Of a stretch of DNA of 64,000 bases, positions 1 through 10,833 are shown piece by piece. Under the pieces are notes generated by a model. It saw nothing but the letters and a program-made list of their open reading frames with translations, made no database searches and was not told where the DNA came from. The DNA lies in contig JARGXX010000112.1 in assembly GCA_030374765.1 (NCBI GenBank), forward strand, positions 23,321 through 87,320. The letters are read 5' to 3'. Origin of the DNA: Agarophyton chilense. Taxonomy: Eukaryota; Rhodophyta; Florideophyceae; Gracilariales; Gracilariaceae. Position 1 is the stretch's first letter; every line of letters starts with the position of its first letter. The position numbers were made by a program, and so were the translations under genes.

Positions 1-2599
1 TGTACCTACGCACTCTTCAGAAAATGGCCAAACTCGGTCTCCTCAATCTTTGGTCAATCCTTAAAGAAATCGACCCCCTCTTTCATGTTGCGGATGCATC
101 CATAGAAAAAGCGTGATACAACCACACCGAGAAACCACCCACACTCACTCGAAGGGAGCGTCATTCTTCTCTGACATCTCTGGGACAATCATACCGACTT
201 TCATAGACGGTAAAAAATACTTCTTGGTGTTCATCGAAAACCGCACCAAGTTCCTCCATACATTTTGCGCGTCTATCCGGACCCAACTGTCTAACTTTAC
301 GTGCAACATACTCAACCTCATGTGCAGCAATTTCGGATCAGCCCCACTGATCATCACAATTCACAACGCAGGGGAATACAAATCAAACATATTCTAATCC
401 ATACTAACCGGTCACAGTACTAACTCCAAACTTCCACAGCACACAGCCCCCAAGAGAACTCACTGGCTGAAAGAGTCATCGGCACTGTGTCTCGTATAGT
501 ACGTGCTAACCTGTACCACTTCGGTCCACCGCTGCATTGTTGGGAGGACGCCCTCCGTGACACCACCTTCCGATACAACCGAACTCTCCACATAACTACT
601 CGCAAAATCCCATACGCACAGTGACACACGCGACCCCCTACCGTTACTACCATGTTCGCTTTTGACCAGAAAGAAAGCATCTCAGTAATCACCGACCGTA
701 CCACGCAAAGCAAGCTGGACGCACGCCGAACCCTGGTAAGATATATGTTCGGTAACATCAACACCGACATCAAGATCCAGAACGTCGAGACAAAAGATCC
801 CCGCAAAATCCGTGCGATCGACTTCAAACCATATTTTCCGTACCAAGACCCTGTAAGAACGACTGAAATGGCCTTCAAGGCATTTGCTCCTTCGCCAGAC
901 CCCTCCCACATCAATCATCACACACCAGCGCCACTCTCACTACCCCAAGCGCGCAGAGACCCCAATGCAAAGCAATGGATCTTTGCACATAACGCAGAAC
1001 TCGACCAAGTACACTAACTGGGCGTCATAGAATGGCTTACGAAGAAAAACATTCTCCGCAACCTGATCCCGCTCACAAAAAAAGTATCGATGTAAAAGAG
1101 GACACAACGACAAAAACACAGATCGCAAAGCTCGCCTCGCCGTGTGCGGCGATCTCATGAAATCCAACCTACAATTTGACCCGAATCACGCACCAGCTCG
1201 CTTGCCACAAAAAGAAACGGTACGTCTCGCCATGGCAATCACAGCCGCCAACAACCTGAACTTTGGACACTTCGACATTACAACGGCTTATCCCAACAAA
1301 CTCTATCGCTATAACAACAAGTATATGTAAACAACACCCTCGTCTCAACGTGTCAATTATGCACCGAACCCCGGCAGGCTGCCTTATTCGTAGCTTTTAC
1401 GGCAACCCATCAGGTTTCTTGTATTATCTCGAAGGTGCCGTAGAATGACTCACCTCTAACAAATACTCCCAATCTGCAGACGACCCGTGACTTTTCTTCA
1501 GACTAATATCTCCATCCAGCTTCACAATAATATGCCTTAACAGCGAGGATTAGCTCATAGTTGCGACGCATTAATTTAACATAGATGAACTGTTCGTCAA
1601 TATTGCCATGAATTAGAACAATCGGTGAATTAGAAAACCCACCAAATATCTTGGGTGGAAAATGGCATACAAGTCAGGCGGAATACATATCAGCCAACCA
1701 AACTACATCTAACCAGCGCCCGCGTTCGAATAACTCTCCGAATGCAGCCCTTGCCAGTCACCACACGCGTCCAAGTCCAAGTTTCATGGACCCACCGAAA
1801 ACGACACGCTCCTGCCAAGTCACACAGACCTTTACCGATAAATAGTCGGCATATTACGATAGATCAGCGACTGCACCAGACCCGACATCGCCTTCGCCGT
1901 CTCACCCCTCGGACAGGCTTCCCAAAACACTACAACGCGACACTAGAGCCTACTCAAGGAGGTACTGCGATACCGTCGAGACACAATTCACTATGGCATA
2001 TTGTACCACAAGCGCAAAATTTTCTCGACTCTTTGAAGCTTTCTTTCAAGACGTACACGGACGATGATTTCGCTACCAATGAACGGAACAAGAAATGTAT
2101 CACAAGATATGTGCCCACAATCCAAGGCGGTCCAATCTCATGGTCCTCCCTCCTGTCAACAATTCTGCTTCGCGCAATCCACCGCTGAAGTGAAATACAT
2201 TGCAGCAACGGCAGCCGTCCAAAACAGCTGCTCAAAACGTTGCACACTAAAATTCCTTCCTTTCATCAAATAAGAGCCCTCACCAGTCTTTCTTGATAAT
2301 AAATGCGTCTTTGCTATTGGACAAAACGCAGGCGACTCTAAGCGTCGCAATTTCATCGACTTACGACATCATTATAGACGCGACCACCTCATCGTCGCAA
2401 CATCAAGCTGGAGTATGTTCTTTCTGCTGCGATATCGCCGACATACTAACCGGAAATCATGCTGTTATACCTGTGATAGCTTTAAGAATGGTCTGACTTT
2501 CAGGAGCACAGCTCTGTCGCTTTCTCAATTGAAACGTGCTCTTGCAGAGCAACGTTCAAATGGAAGACGCGACGAGTATGGCCGCTAGCTTGGAAACCA
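1..2599 (+). pseudogene. Decayed copia pol (integrase to RNase H), left-arm copy
   Basis: Three-frame reading gives ordered copia pol motifs. At about 150-395 there is an integrase core with SDISG and NAGEYKS; the second catalytic Asp is His (ITIHNAGEY). At 440-620 the integrase continues with SLAERVIGT, which carries the Glu. RT begins near 1150 (CGDLMKSN, FDPNHAPARLPQKE, HFDITTAY), followed by GNPSGF and PTKYLGW. The expected YVDD region near 1530 reads SED then a stop. RNase H follows near 2060-2420 (YTDDDFATN, GGPISWSS, AEVKYIAATAAVQ, DLRHHY). A probable 3' LTR start, TGTTGTGGATAAG, lies near 2600. Several stops and frameshifts make it non-functional. A 4-bp duplication near 2147 distinguishes it from the right-arm copy. 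Confidence 0.8.
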
Positions 2600-2908
2600 T
2601 GTTGTGGATAAGGTGTTAAGACGCTGCTTATCGAATACGAGCCTTCGAGAGTGTGTGCGAATGTCGCCGAATAGCTCATACATCGACACTCGCTTGTGAT
2701 TCGCACGAGTCGTTCGTTGCATTCGAAATACCGCATGGCGCGTTGCAAAGTACGTTGTCGGCTGTGCCAACTTCAGTGTATTGCAGTCGTAGTCTCGGAA
2801 CTAGCTCGAATATGCGCAAATCGTGGGACTTGACGTATGGGCTGGGTAAGAGCAGACAAATGAAAGTAACAAAATATTCTACGAGTGTGTCGCTTTACAA
2901 CATGAAAG

Positions 2909-3319
2909 CTATCCTAACAATGCAGAGAACAAAGACCCCACCGTCTCGAAAATACCGTCTCCGTCAACGTCCTGAGCAAACGAGTCCATCACTCCATCCC
3001 CATTGCTATCATACGTGACGTAGTCATATGCCCCATCTTGGTTGGTGTCGTAGCTGATGGAATCAACTTGACCATCGCTATTTTCATCGCTGGCCACTCC
3101 GGTTTGGTCGGAAGCGATTTGAGGTGGTTCCTCACCTTGATCCTGAGCCATGGTGCTCTGAGTGTGCTTCCTTGCTTCTCCCCTTCCATAGCGGCCCCAG
3201 CTGCCAAACTCTTCTTTGGTCACACGCGACAGCTCGTCCTTGTCGCCTTTGATCACTGCCTTTCCCATTTTTGCGGAGGTCTTGAGGGCTTTGAGTCCGA
3301 CGGATACGGGTCCAATCAT
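2909..3319 (-). CDS. Small protein with four 13-residue Asp/Asn/Gly Ca-loop repeats (left copy, unit A)
   Basis: This 136-aa ORF begins MIGPVSVGLKALK. It has a basic, possibly helical N-terminal half and a Gln/Glu-rich linker. Four loops start at residues 78, 91, 104 and 117, each close to DxNxDGxxD, with an exact period of 13. This pattern is typical of Ca-binding loops in thrombospondin type 3 and dockerin-like repeats. It has no signal peptide or membrane segment. A TATA-like element lies about 195 bp upstream, and a 23-G run on the plus strand lies in the presumed 5' UTR. The function is unknown; Ca binding is inferred from the loops only. The protein is identical to the right-arm copy. 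Confidence 0.7.
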   Translation of the reverse strand: MIGPVSVGLKALKTSAKMGKAVIKGDKDELSRVTKEEFGSWGRYGRGEARKHTQSTMAQDQGEEPPQIASDQTGVASDENSDGQVDSISYDTNQDGAYDYVTYDSNGDGVMDSFAQDVDGDGIFETVGSLFSALLG

Positions 3320-3340
3320 GTTTAGTAGTTGTAGAAGAAC

Positions 3341-3363
3341 GGGGGGGGGGGGGGGGGGGGGGG
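3341..3363. repeat. G23 homopolymer in the leader of the Ca-loop gene
   Basis: A run of 23 G on the plus strand, 21 bp upstream of the minus-strand ATG. The matching runs elsewhere are C13 (4774-4786), G22 (33357-33378), C10 (34790-34799) and an interrupted G14-T-G5 (63369-63388). The length varies between otherwise nearly identical copies. Confidence 0.9.
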
Positions 3364-3513
3364 TAGTGGAGAGGTTTTGGAAAAGGGGAAGATCGGTAGG
3401 AGAAAGAAGCGATGTGTGCGGTTGACGACACTCGATGTGTAGGTTGCGTAGATGTAGCTGCTGTGAGCTTGGATAGGGGCGATGAGAAAAGAAGAAGCGG
3501 GGCCATGACTCAC

Positions 3514-3520
3514 ATTTATA
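3514..3520 (-). promoter_or_regulatory. TATA-like element of the left Ca-loop gene
   Basis: TATAAAT on the minus strand at the inner edge of the left arm, about 195 bp from the ATG at 3319. It mirrors the element at 4615-4621. An ATG begins one base after the TATA element, too close to it to be a start in a TATA-driven transcript. Confidence 0.45.
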
Positions 3521-3524
3521 GTCT

Positions 3525-4610
3525 CTGGGAAGCTGCCGGTACCATTGTACGGCAGGCGCTTACGTGTTTACCCTTCAGTATGTTCAGTATGGACCGGGAG
3601 ATTGGAATGAACGCGGTGACGTCGTATTAAATGGGCTGAGGAGATGTTGATGGACTCGCCAGCAAGGACGCTGTTGACAAGCGACTCATATTTAGTTGTC
3701 TCGCCATAAGGAGTGGGTTTGATGACACGTACATGTCAACAAGGTAGCGAAACATGGTGAGCTGACGGCTGGCCGTATTGACGTTTTTTGAACACGAAGG
3801 CATACTGTACTGTGTACCAGCGATGTCTATTTGGACCTGGGCATCTCCCACTTGGGAGCACACCGCTGTCGCTAAACTCGTATATCATCGACATGCTTCT
3901 ACTCCTCCCCTTCTGTTCTCGAAAGCTGTCGCAATATTTCAAATCTACGGTGTTTCAAAATTGCGTCGTCAAAAACGCATCAGTACTGTGGCTACAAGCA
4001 TAATGAAATCTGCAACAGAATTTCGCACATTACAGCTTTCTGAAATAATCTGGCGATCACTTCTATGAAGAAACGGAGATTAAAATTGTTCAGAAAGAAA
4101 CTGCTGGTAAAATAAAGCATATACCGCGATGTACTTAAATTCCTCGGTCGTTATTAACGAACTGCATCGAGATTAAGATGATTGCGGACAGACATAATGA
4201 TGGGGGCTTTTCGTGTCCGTAGAAAGTAAGACGACATCCGATACCTTTTTTAAAAATCTGAAACTTGCTGGTGGTGCTATCCTTTATCCCTATACCCTTC
4301 GCAACCCTTTGTCGACACAACGGCCTGCCGTTGACGACTGCAGCCACAGAAACGCATTGCGCAGTCAACAGCCGTGCCAGCAAATAGTCTGTCAACAGCG
4401 CACGTGGTGTCGTGCTCGCAAATCACCATTTGCAAAGAGTCAATACATGTCAACACTGTATTCGTACTGTATTCCCGCTGTTGGTATCCACGTCATCGAT
4501 TCGGTGGCTGCTCAAAGAGCTACACGCCTTGCTGCGGTGTCCATTTCCAATCTGGTAGGATGCCACTCGCAATCCCACGCAGCATCTGCGTCTTCCTAGA
4601 GAGTAGCCGC
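3525..4610. promoter_or_regulatory. Asymmetric centre of the inverted repeat; shared upstream region of the divergent gene pair
   Basis: This 1,086-bp segment lies between the two arms and is not palindromic. It separates two divergent copies of the Ca-loop gene, so it is their common upstream region. Each arm opens with a TATA-like element just outside it. ORFs of up to 128 codons exist inside, but they show no recognisable domain and overlap on both strands, so I do not call a gene. Copies lie at 33540-34625 and from about 63554 to the window end. Confidence 0.7.
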
Positions 4611-4614
4611 AGAC

Positions 4615-4621
4615 TATAAAT
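4615..4621 (+). promoter_or_regulatory. TATA-like element of the right Ca-loop gene
   Basis: TATAAAT at the inner edge of the right arm, 193 bp upstream of the ATG at 4808. Because it lies inside the arm, both divergent copies keep the same core promoter while everything further upstream differs. Confidence 0.45.
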
Positions 4622-4773
4622 GTGAGTCATGGCCTCGCTTCTTCTTTTCTCATCCCCCTATCCAAGCTCACAGCAGCTACATCTACGCAACCTACACATC
4701 GAGTGTCGTCAACCGCACCCATCGCTTCTTTCTCCTACCGATCTTCCCCTTTTCCAAAACCTCTCCACTACCA

Positions 4774-4786
4774 CCCCCCCCCCCCC
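4774..4786. repeat. C13 homopolymer in the leader of the right Ca-loop gene
   Basis: Run of 13 C, 21 bp upstream of the ATG at 4808. With this length an ORF that starts at 4622 stays in frame with the gene. In the left arm (23 bases) it does not. Confidence 0.9.
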
Positions 4787-4807
4787 GTTCTTCTACAACT
4801 ACTAAAC

Positions 4808-5218
4808 ATGATTGGACCCGTATCCGTCGGACTCAAAGCCCTCAAGACCTCCGCAAAAATGGGAAAGGCAGTGATCAAAGGCGACAAGGACGAGCTGTCG
4901 CGTGTGACCAAAGAAGAGTTTGGCAGCTGGGGCCGCTATGGAAGGGGAGAAGCAAGGAAGCACACTCAGAGCACCATGGCTCAGGATCAAGGTGAGGAAC
5001 CACCTCAAATCGCTTCCGACCAAACCGGAGTGGCCAGCGATGAAAATAGCGATGGTCAAGTTGATTCCATCAGCTACGACACCAACCAAGATGGGGCATA
5101 TGACTACGTCACGTATGATAGCAATGGGGATGGAGTGATGGACTCGTTTGCTCAGGACGTTGACGGAGACGGTATTTTCGAGACGGTGGGGTCTTTGTTC
5201 TCTGCATTGTTAGGATAG
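4808..5218 (+). CDS. Small protein with four 13-residue Ca-loop repeats (right copy, unit A)
   Basis: Same 136-aa product as the minus-strand copy at 2909-3319, transcribed away from it. I choose ATG 4808 (context AAACATGATTGG). The alternative upstream ATG at 4622 sits next to the TATA-like element, and its reading frame crosses the variable C-run, so it is not stable between copies. The gene ends GSLFSALLG followed by TAG. No intron is needed. Downstream, about 300 bp separate it from the edge of the decayed copia element. Confidence 0.7.
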   Translation: MIGPVSVGLKALKTSAKMGKAVIKGDKDELSRVTKEEFGSWGRYGRGEARKHTQSTMAQDQGEEPPQIASDQTGVASDENSDGQVDSISYDTNQDGAYDYVTYDSNGDGVMDSFAQDVDGDGIFETVGSLFSALLG

Positions 5219-8200
5219 CTTTCATGTTGTAAAGCGACACACTCGTAGAATATTTTGTTACTTTCATTTGTCTGCTCTTACCCAGCCCATACGTCAAGTC
5301 CCACGATTTGCGCATATTCGAGCTAGTTCCGAGACTACGACTGCAATACACTGAAGTTGGCACAGCCGACAACGTACTTTGCAACGCGCCATGCGGTATT
5401 TCGAATGCAACGAACGACTCGTGCGAATCACAAGCGAGTGTCGATGTATGAGCTATTCGGCGACATTCGCACACACTCTCGAAGGCTCGTATTCGATAAG
5501 CAGCGTCTTAACACCTTATCCACAACATGGTTTCCAAGCTAGCGGCCATACTCGTCGCGTCTTCCATTTGAACGTTGCTCTGCAAGAGCACGTTTCAATT
5601 GAGAAAGCGACAGAGCTGTGCTCCTGAAAGTCAGACCATTCTTAAAGCTATCACAGGTATAACAGCATGATTTCCGGTTAGTATGTCGGCGATATCGCAG
5701 CAGAAAGAACATACTCCAGCTTGATGTTGCGACGATGAGGTGGTCGCGTCTATAATGATGTCGTAAGTCGATGAAATTGCGACGCTTAGAGTCGCCTGCG
5801 TTTTGTCCAATAGCAAAGACGCATTTATTATCAAGAAAGACTGGTGAGGGCTCTTATTTGATGAAAGGAAGGAATTTTAGTGTGCAACGTTTTGAGCAGC
5901 TGTTTTGGACGGCTGCCGTTGCTGCAATGTATTTCACTTCAGCGCTGGATTGCGCGAAGCAGAATTGTTGACAGGAGGACCATGAGATTGGACCGCCTTG
6001 GATTGTGGGCACATATCTTGTGATACATTTCTTGTTCCGTTCATTGGTAGCGAAATCATCGTCCGTGTACGTCTTGAAAGAAAGCTTCAAAGAGTCGAGA
6101 AAATTTTGCGCTTGTGGTACAATATGCCATAGTGAATTGTGTCTCGACGGTATCGCAGTACCTCCTTGAGTAGGCTCTAGTGTCGCGTTGTAGTGTTTTG
6201 GGAAGCCTGTCCGAGGGGTGAGACGGCGAAGGCGATGTCGGGTCTGGTGCAGTCGCTGATCTATCGTAATATGCCGACTATTTATCGGTAAAGGTCTGTG
6301 TGACTTGGCAGGAGCGTGTCGTTTTCGGTGGGTCCATGAAACTTGGACTTGGACGCGTGTGGTGACTGGCAAGGGCTGCATTCGGAGAGTTATTCGAACG
6401 CGGGCGCTGGTTAGATGTAGTTTGGTTGGCTGATATGTATTCCGCCTGACTTGTATGCCATTTTCCACCCAAGATATTTGGTGGGTTTTCTAATTCACCG
6501 ATTGTTCTAATTCATGGCAATATTGACGAACAGTTCATCTATGTTAAATTAATGCGTCGCAACTATGAGCTAATCCTCGCTGTTAAGGCATATTATTGTG
6601 AAGCTGGATGGAGATATTAGTCTGAAGAAAAGTCACGGGTCGTCTGCAGATTGGGAGTATTTGTTAGAGGTGAGTCATTCTACGGCACCTTCGAGATAAT
6701 ACAAGAAACCTGATGGGTTGCCGTAAAAGCTACGAATAAGGCAGCCTGCCGGGGTTCGGTGCATAATTGACACGTTGAGACGAGGGTGTTGTTTACATAT
6801 ACTTGTTGTTATAGCGATAGAGTTTGTTGGGATAAGCCGTTGTAATGTCGAAGTGTCCAAAGTTCAGGTTGTTGGCGGCTGTGATTGCCATGGCGAGACG
6901 TACCGTTTCTTTTTGTGGCAAGCGAGCTGGTGCGTGATTCGGGTCAAATTGTAGGTTGGATTTCATGAGATCGCCGCACACGGCGAGGCGAGCTTTGCGA
7001 TCTGTGTTTTTGTCGTTGTGTCCTCTTTTACATCGATACTTTTTTTGTGAGCGGGATCAGGTTGCGGAGAATGTTTTTCTTCGTAAGCCATTCTATGACG
7101 CCCAGTTAGTGTACTTGGTCGAGTTCTGCGTTATGGGCAATGATCCATTGCTTTGCATTGGGGTCTCTGCGCGCTTGGGGTAGTGAGAGTGGCGCTAGTG
7201 TGTGATGATTGATGTGGGAGGGGTCTGGCGAAGGAGCAAATGCCTTGAAGGTCATGTCAGTCGTTCTTACAGGGTCTTGGTACGGAAAATATGGTTTGAA
7301 GTCGATCGCGCGGATTTTGCGGGGATCTTTTGTCTCGACGTTCTGGATCTTGATGTCGGTGTTGATGTTACCGAACATATATCTTACCAGGGTTTGGCGT
7401 GCGTCCAGCTTGCTTTGCGTGGTACGGTCGGTGATTACTGAGATGCTTTCTTTCTGGTCAAAAGCGAACATGGTAGTAACGGTAGGGGGTCGCGTGTGTC
7501 ACTGTGCGTATGGGATTTTGCGAGTAGTTATGTGGAGAGTTCGGTTGTATCGGAAGGTGGTGTCACGGAGGGCGTCCTCCCAACAATGCAGCGGTGGACC
7601 GAAGTGGTACAGGTTAGCACGTACTATACGAGACACAGTGCCGATGACTCTTTCAGCCAGTGAGTTCCCTTGGGGGCTGTGTGCTGTGGAAGTTTGGAGT
7701 TAGTACTGTGACCGGTGAGTATGGATTAGAATATGTTTGATTTGTATTCCCCTGCGTTGTGAATTGTGATGATCAGTGGGGCTGATCCGAAATTGCTGCA
7801 CATGAGGTTGAGTATGTTGCGCGTAAAGTTAGACAGTTGGGTCCGGATAGACGCGCAAAATGTATGGAGGAACTTGGTGCGGTTTTCGATGAACACCAAG
7901 AAGTATTTTTTACCGTCTATGAAAGTCGGTATGATTGGCCCAGAGATGTCAGAGAAGAATGACGCTCCCTTCGAGTGAGTGTGGGTGGTTTCTCGGTGTG
8001 GTTGTATCACGCTTTTTCTATGGATGCATCCGCAACATGAAAGAGGGGGTCGATTTCTTTAAGGATTGACCAAAGATTGAGGAGACCGAGTTTGGCCATT
8101 TTCTGAAGAGTGCGTAGGTACATTTGGTTGTAACGCAGGCACCATTCGTAAAAAGCAGCAGCCACTGCGTCTGTGGGCGTGGTTTTGGGTCGGTCGGTGG

Positions 8201-8417
8201 TAGACTGGGGCATGTCTTTTGGATTTTGTTGGGGATGCTTGTAGGAGAACGCTTGGAGCGGAGACACCACGAAGATGTTCGGTATCTTCCTCTCTTGAGA
8301 GACACGCCTCAGGACGAGGAGACGCGTCCCAGCGGAGCACAGAAACAGAGCCACTCTGGAAAGGCACGACGAAGTCGGGTGTAAGACCGAGGCCAATCCG
8401 GCGGGATATACCTAGAG

Positions 8418-9050
8418 TGTTTAGGTGAGCACGGCACAGTCCGTGGTGTGACCAGTCCTAGGTGGAGCGGTACCACGGCGATTGTCGGAAAAGGAGCGAG
8501 GAAACTCTCGTATGAGGTGAACGAGCGAGGTGAGTGAGGCGGCCACTCACGAGAGCCAAAAAGGATAAAAAGAGGAAACGGGAGCGAAACCCTATACAGG
8601 GGCGAGACTACGACAAGTGTCGGCGATTAAATATGAACCCACGGTGGTGGTAGCACTCTGGTTGACAGAGGGGTGGATGAACTAACGGGCAACGGGCGCT
8701 CACGCAGTATGCGGTGAAGACGCGCCGAAGGCGAAAAGTTCAGAGCCAAGACTCTTTCCTTGGGATCTCCCAAGAGGGTGATTACTGGGGAGCAGTGCTC
8801 AACCTCCTAAGTAGTGTGGCGCGCGGCTCCTGACAGTGGGCGCGCGCCCGAAAAATAGACACTAAATAGCGATAGCGTAGCTAAATAAATACTAAATAAT
8901 ACTAAATAATACTAACCATTAGGTAGAATCCGGGCCACGTGTGGCACGCCTCGCACTCGAGCGTTGGCATCCGTGCAGTCCACGTGTTCCACCAGTGTGC
9001 ACTTCCGGTCCTAACCGGCCGTCGGCACGCAATAGCGGTATAGCTTGTCA
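8418..9050. mobile_element. Probable solo LTR inserted in the decayed copia element
   Basis: A 633-bp block starting TG and ending CA breaks the copia reading. It is flanked by TAGAG (8413-8417) and TAGAC (9051-9055), a possible 5-bp target duplication with one mismatch. Removing it brings two copia-derived minus-strand ORFs next to each other. It has no ORF with a recognisable domain. It contains a short ACTAAATAAT tandem repeat (about 8880-8925). The boundaries are inferred, and strand cannot be assigned without a full-length relative. Confidence 0.4.
8880..8925. repeat. Short ACTAAATAAT tandem repeat
   Basis: Three to four imperfect copies of a 10-bp AT-rich motif inside the putative solo LTR. 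It recurs in unit B at 8893-8938 plus 30,000. Confidence 0.7.
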
Positions 9051-10825
9051 TAGACCAAGCTAGTCCTCAAGCCAGCGAAATCTCTAACTACTGGGAAGAC
9101 ACCCCCTTGAAGGGCATTGTCCTTCAATGCTTTTCTGGTTTGGGTCTGGGCTTGCGTTTGCGCGTGTGTGGTAGATGCGATGTAGTCTTGGGCTCGCATT
9201 TGAGGGAGGTATCAGGTTTTGTGGCTATCGTTCGGCTTGCTTTCACTTTAGCTTTTTTTCGTAAGGTGATCGCATTTAGAAAATACCCTCTGCCAGTCCA
9301 TTTGGCAGTGGCTAAGGTGCGAGGAGGGGGTGTGTCCACAATGTAGGCGAGTCTAGGAGTGAACGCTACGAAGCCGTACTTTCGCAAAAGGGCGTGAAGG
9401 GATATTTGCGTGCCACTTATACGTTTTGATACTAATTCTGGGAGTGATATATTGTTGATGCTGTCAGTCTCCAGCATTAATTTTGGCGACTTCGTGATTG
9501 GAAAAGGGAAGCGTCAGCCGTTGTAGTATAAAAAGGGCGCGGGAGGTTGGTGATGTTTGATAGTGGCATGGATGTATGCGACGGGCGCGTCCTGGAGTCG
9601 CGAACGAACTTTCTCTCGTCTGCATTGGAGTTGGTGGGTACGGATTACGCTTACTGTAAGTCTTGAAGTGCTTGTAACAGTTGCGTGTTTATGTCGGCCG
9701 CATCATTGGTGGTGATAGGCCCTGCCTGTTTGGTGACTGCTCTGTTCGATCTTTTTAGGTTGGGGTTCTGTTAAGGGTGATTGCAGTGCTTGTTGCAATT
9801 TTGGGAGACAATTTTGTACTCGATACGTCAAAGTGTCGACTTCCTGTCAGATATTGTGGTTGCCAGGTTGGACATTTTGGAGAGCATCTGCTCAAGCGAT
9901 TTGTGCTGAGGGGGGTGTTCACGGGTGAGGGTTGATCGTCCAAAGAAGAAATGCTGGGTGCAATAGGATGGATCGAAGAAGACTCATATGTCTGGAGTGC
10001 CCTTTCTGTCTCTAAGGTGGATGGAGGTGTGTTTACGGCCAGTGAAGTGGCTGCGATTCTGAAAAATGTAATGTGAGTTGCGATGGGTTCACGAGGTGCT
10101 AATTTTACCGTTCTCTCCTCAGATGCGCATTCGTTTGCTCCCGCTTCGATACGAAGTGCTTGGTTGCGGAGATGTTTCTCAAAGTAGTCTTGGAGTCCAT
10201 CTTTGTCGTTTAATTGTATGCGAATGTCCTCGGAACCCAATTGATCGATGTTGCGTTATGATGATGTGTCTAATATGGTCTTTATGTTAGACACTGTTTT
10301 GCAAGGAGAGCGAAGGAATATTGAGTCCGGGATCAGCTTATTGAAGTCCTCGGAGATGGTTTTTGTGATAAGTGCGCGACAGGATGCATAAGCTTTTCGG
10401 GTTTCCTCTGTGTCACAAATGAATCCTTCAGTAAGAATGTGTGTGTACCCGTAGGGCGACAAAGTGTCGGAGAGGAAGGCGTACCATTTTTTGAAATTTG
10501 ACTTGCCCAGGTTCTTTGGAAGTTTCGCTGCTAAAGTCTCACGATAGTGTCGATGCTGTTTGCAACTTTTGTGAGAGTTACTGTAGAGCATTGAATTGTT
10601 GCGTTATATTTGGCGCTGCTGCCGTAGCGTGGGTTGTTTCCCTTTGATTTTACATTCTTCGTTTTGGTTAAGAGCGGTTTTTTGCTCGTTGTTCGTGTGT
10701 GATGCGCTGTTGGAGCCGATGGGTAGCGGTAAATTGCCTGGTAGGCGTATTTCAGTAGGTTATTTGGACTGTCGCGATATGATCGTCGAGCAGCGGATCG
10801 GTTTTAGCGTGGTGTCCGTATGTGT

Positions 10826-10833
10826 CCCATAAC
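10826..10833 (-). other. Possible primer-binding site of the decayed copia element
   Basis: CCCATAAC on the plus strand, complement of GTTATGGG, lies upstream of the gag-like ORF. It is followed outward by TGTAGG, which would read ...CCTACA as an LTR end in the element's sense. The 8 bases match the anticodon-loop part of initiator tRNA-Met, like the much longer match in the young copia element. No complete 5' LTR could be matched, so this stays tentative. Confidence 0.3.

Larger units (their letters stand above)
1..3524 (+). repeat. Inverted repeat, left arm (unit A side)
   Basis: Reverse complement of 4611-8122. The mirror axis lies near 4063. The arm continues to the first base of the window, so its true outer end is not visible. 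Over the outer 2.5 kb I count 11 substitutions and one 4-bp tandem duplication (near 2147) relative to the right arm. The inner kilobase is nearly identical apart from the G/C homopolymer. Confidence 0.95.
4611..8122 (-). repeat. Inverted repeat, right arm (unit A)
   Basis: Mirror copy of 1-3524. It starts at AGACTATAAATG, just inside the promoter of the Ca-loop gene, and carries that gene plus the 3' half of a decayed copia pol. Unit B repeats it at 34626-38135 with no substitution I could see. Confidence 0.95.
5535..10600 (-). pseudogene. Decayed copia retrotransposon body (gag to RNase H), right-arm copy, unit A
   Basis: Read on the minus strand the order is that of copia elements. Gag-like ORFs lie at 10256-10591 (KSNFKKWYAFLSDTLSPYGY) and 9755-10240. 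A protease-end/pre-integrase segment follows at 9124-9477. Integrase starts at 8007-8396 (LRYNQMYLRTLQKM) and its core is at 7726-8010. RT follows at about 6680-7470, then an RT-end/RNase H ORF at 5854-6468 and the RNase H tail to about 5535. Breaks include the second integrase Asp changed to His, loss of the RT YVDD, and many stops. A 633-bp solo-LTR-like insertion interrupts it at 8418-9050. The element spans the outer end of the visible inverted repeat, so it predates that duplication. Confidence 0.8.

Noticed and set aside
3341-3363. Homopolymer-driven phase variation
   Set aside because: A bacterial-type switch would need a start upstream of the run; here the likely ATG is downstream, so run length should not change the protein.
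4213-4599. 128-codon ORF in the centre of the inverted repeat
   Set aside because: No domain, overlapping ORFs on both strands, and no supporting context.
4622-5218. 198-codon version of the Ca-loop protein starting upstream of the C-run
   Set aside because: The start lies next to the TATA-like element and the frame depends on a variable homopolymer; one of the copies is out of frame.
5520-5530. TTATCCACA as a bacterial DnaA box
   Set aside because: A single chance match inside a copia LTR-like start in eukaryotic sequence.
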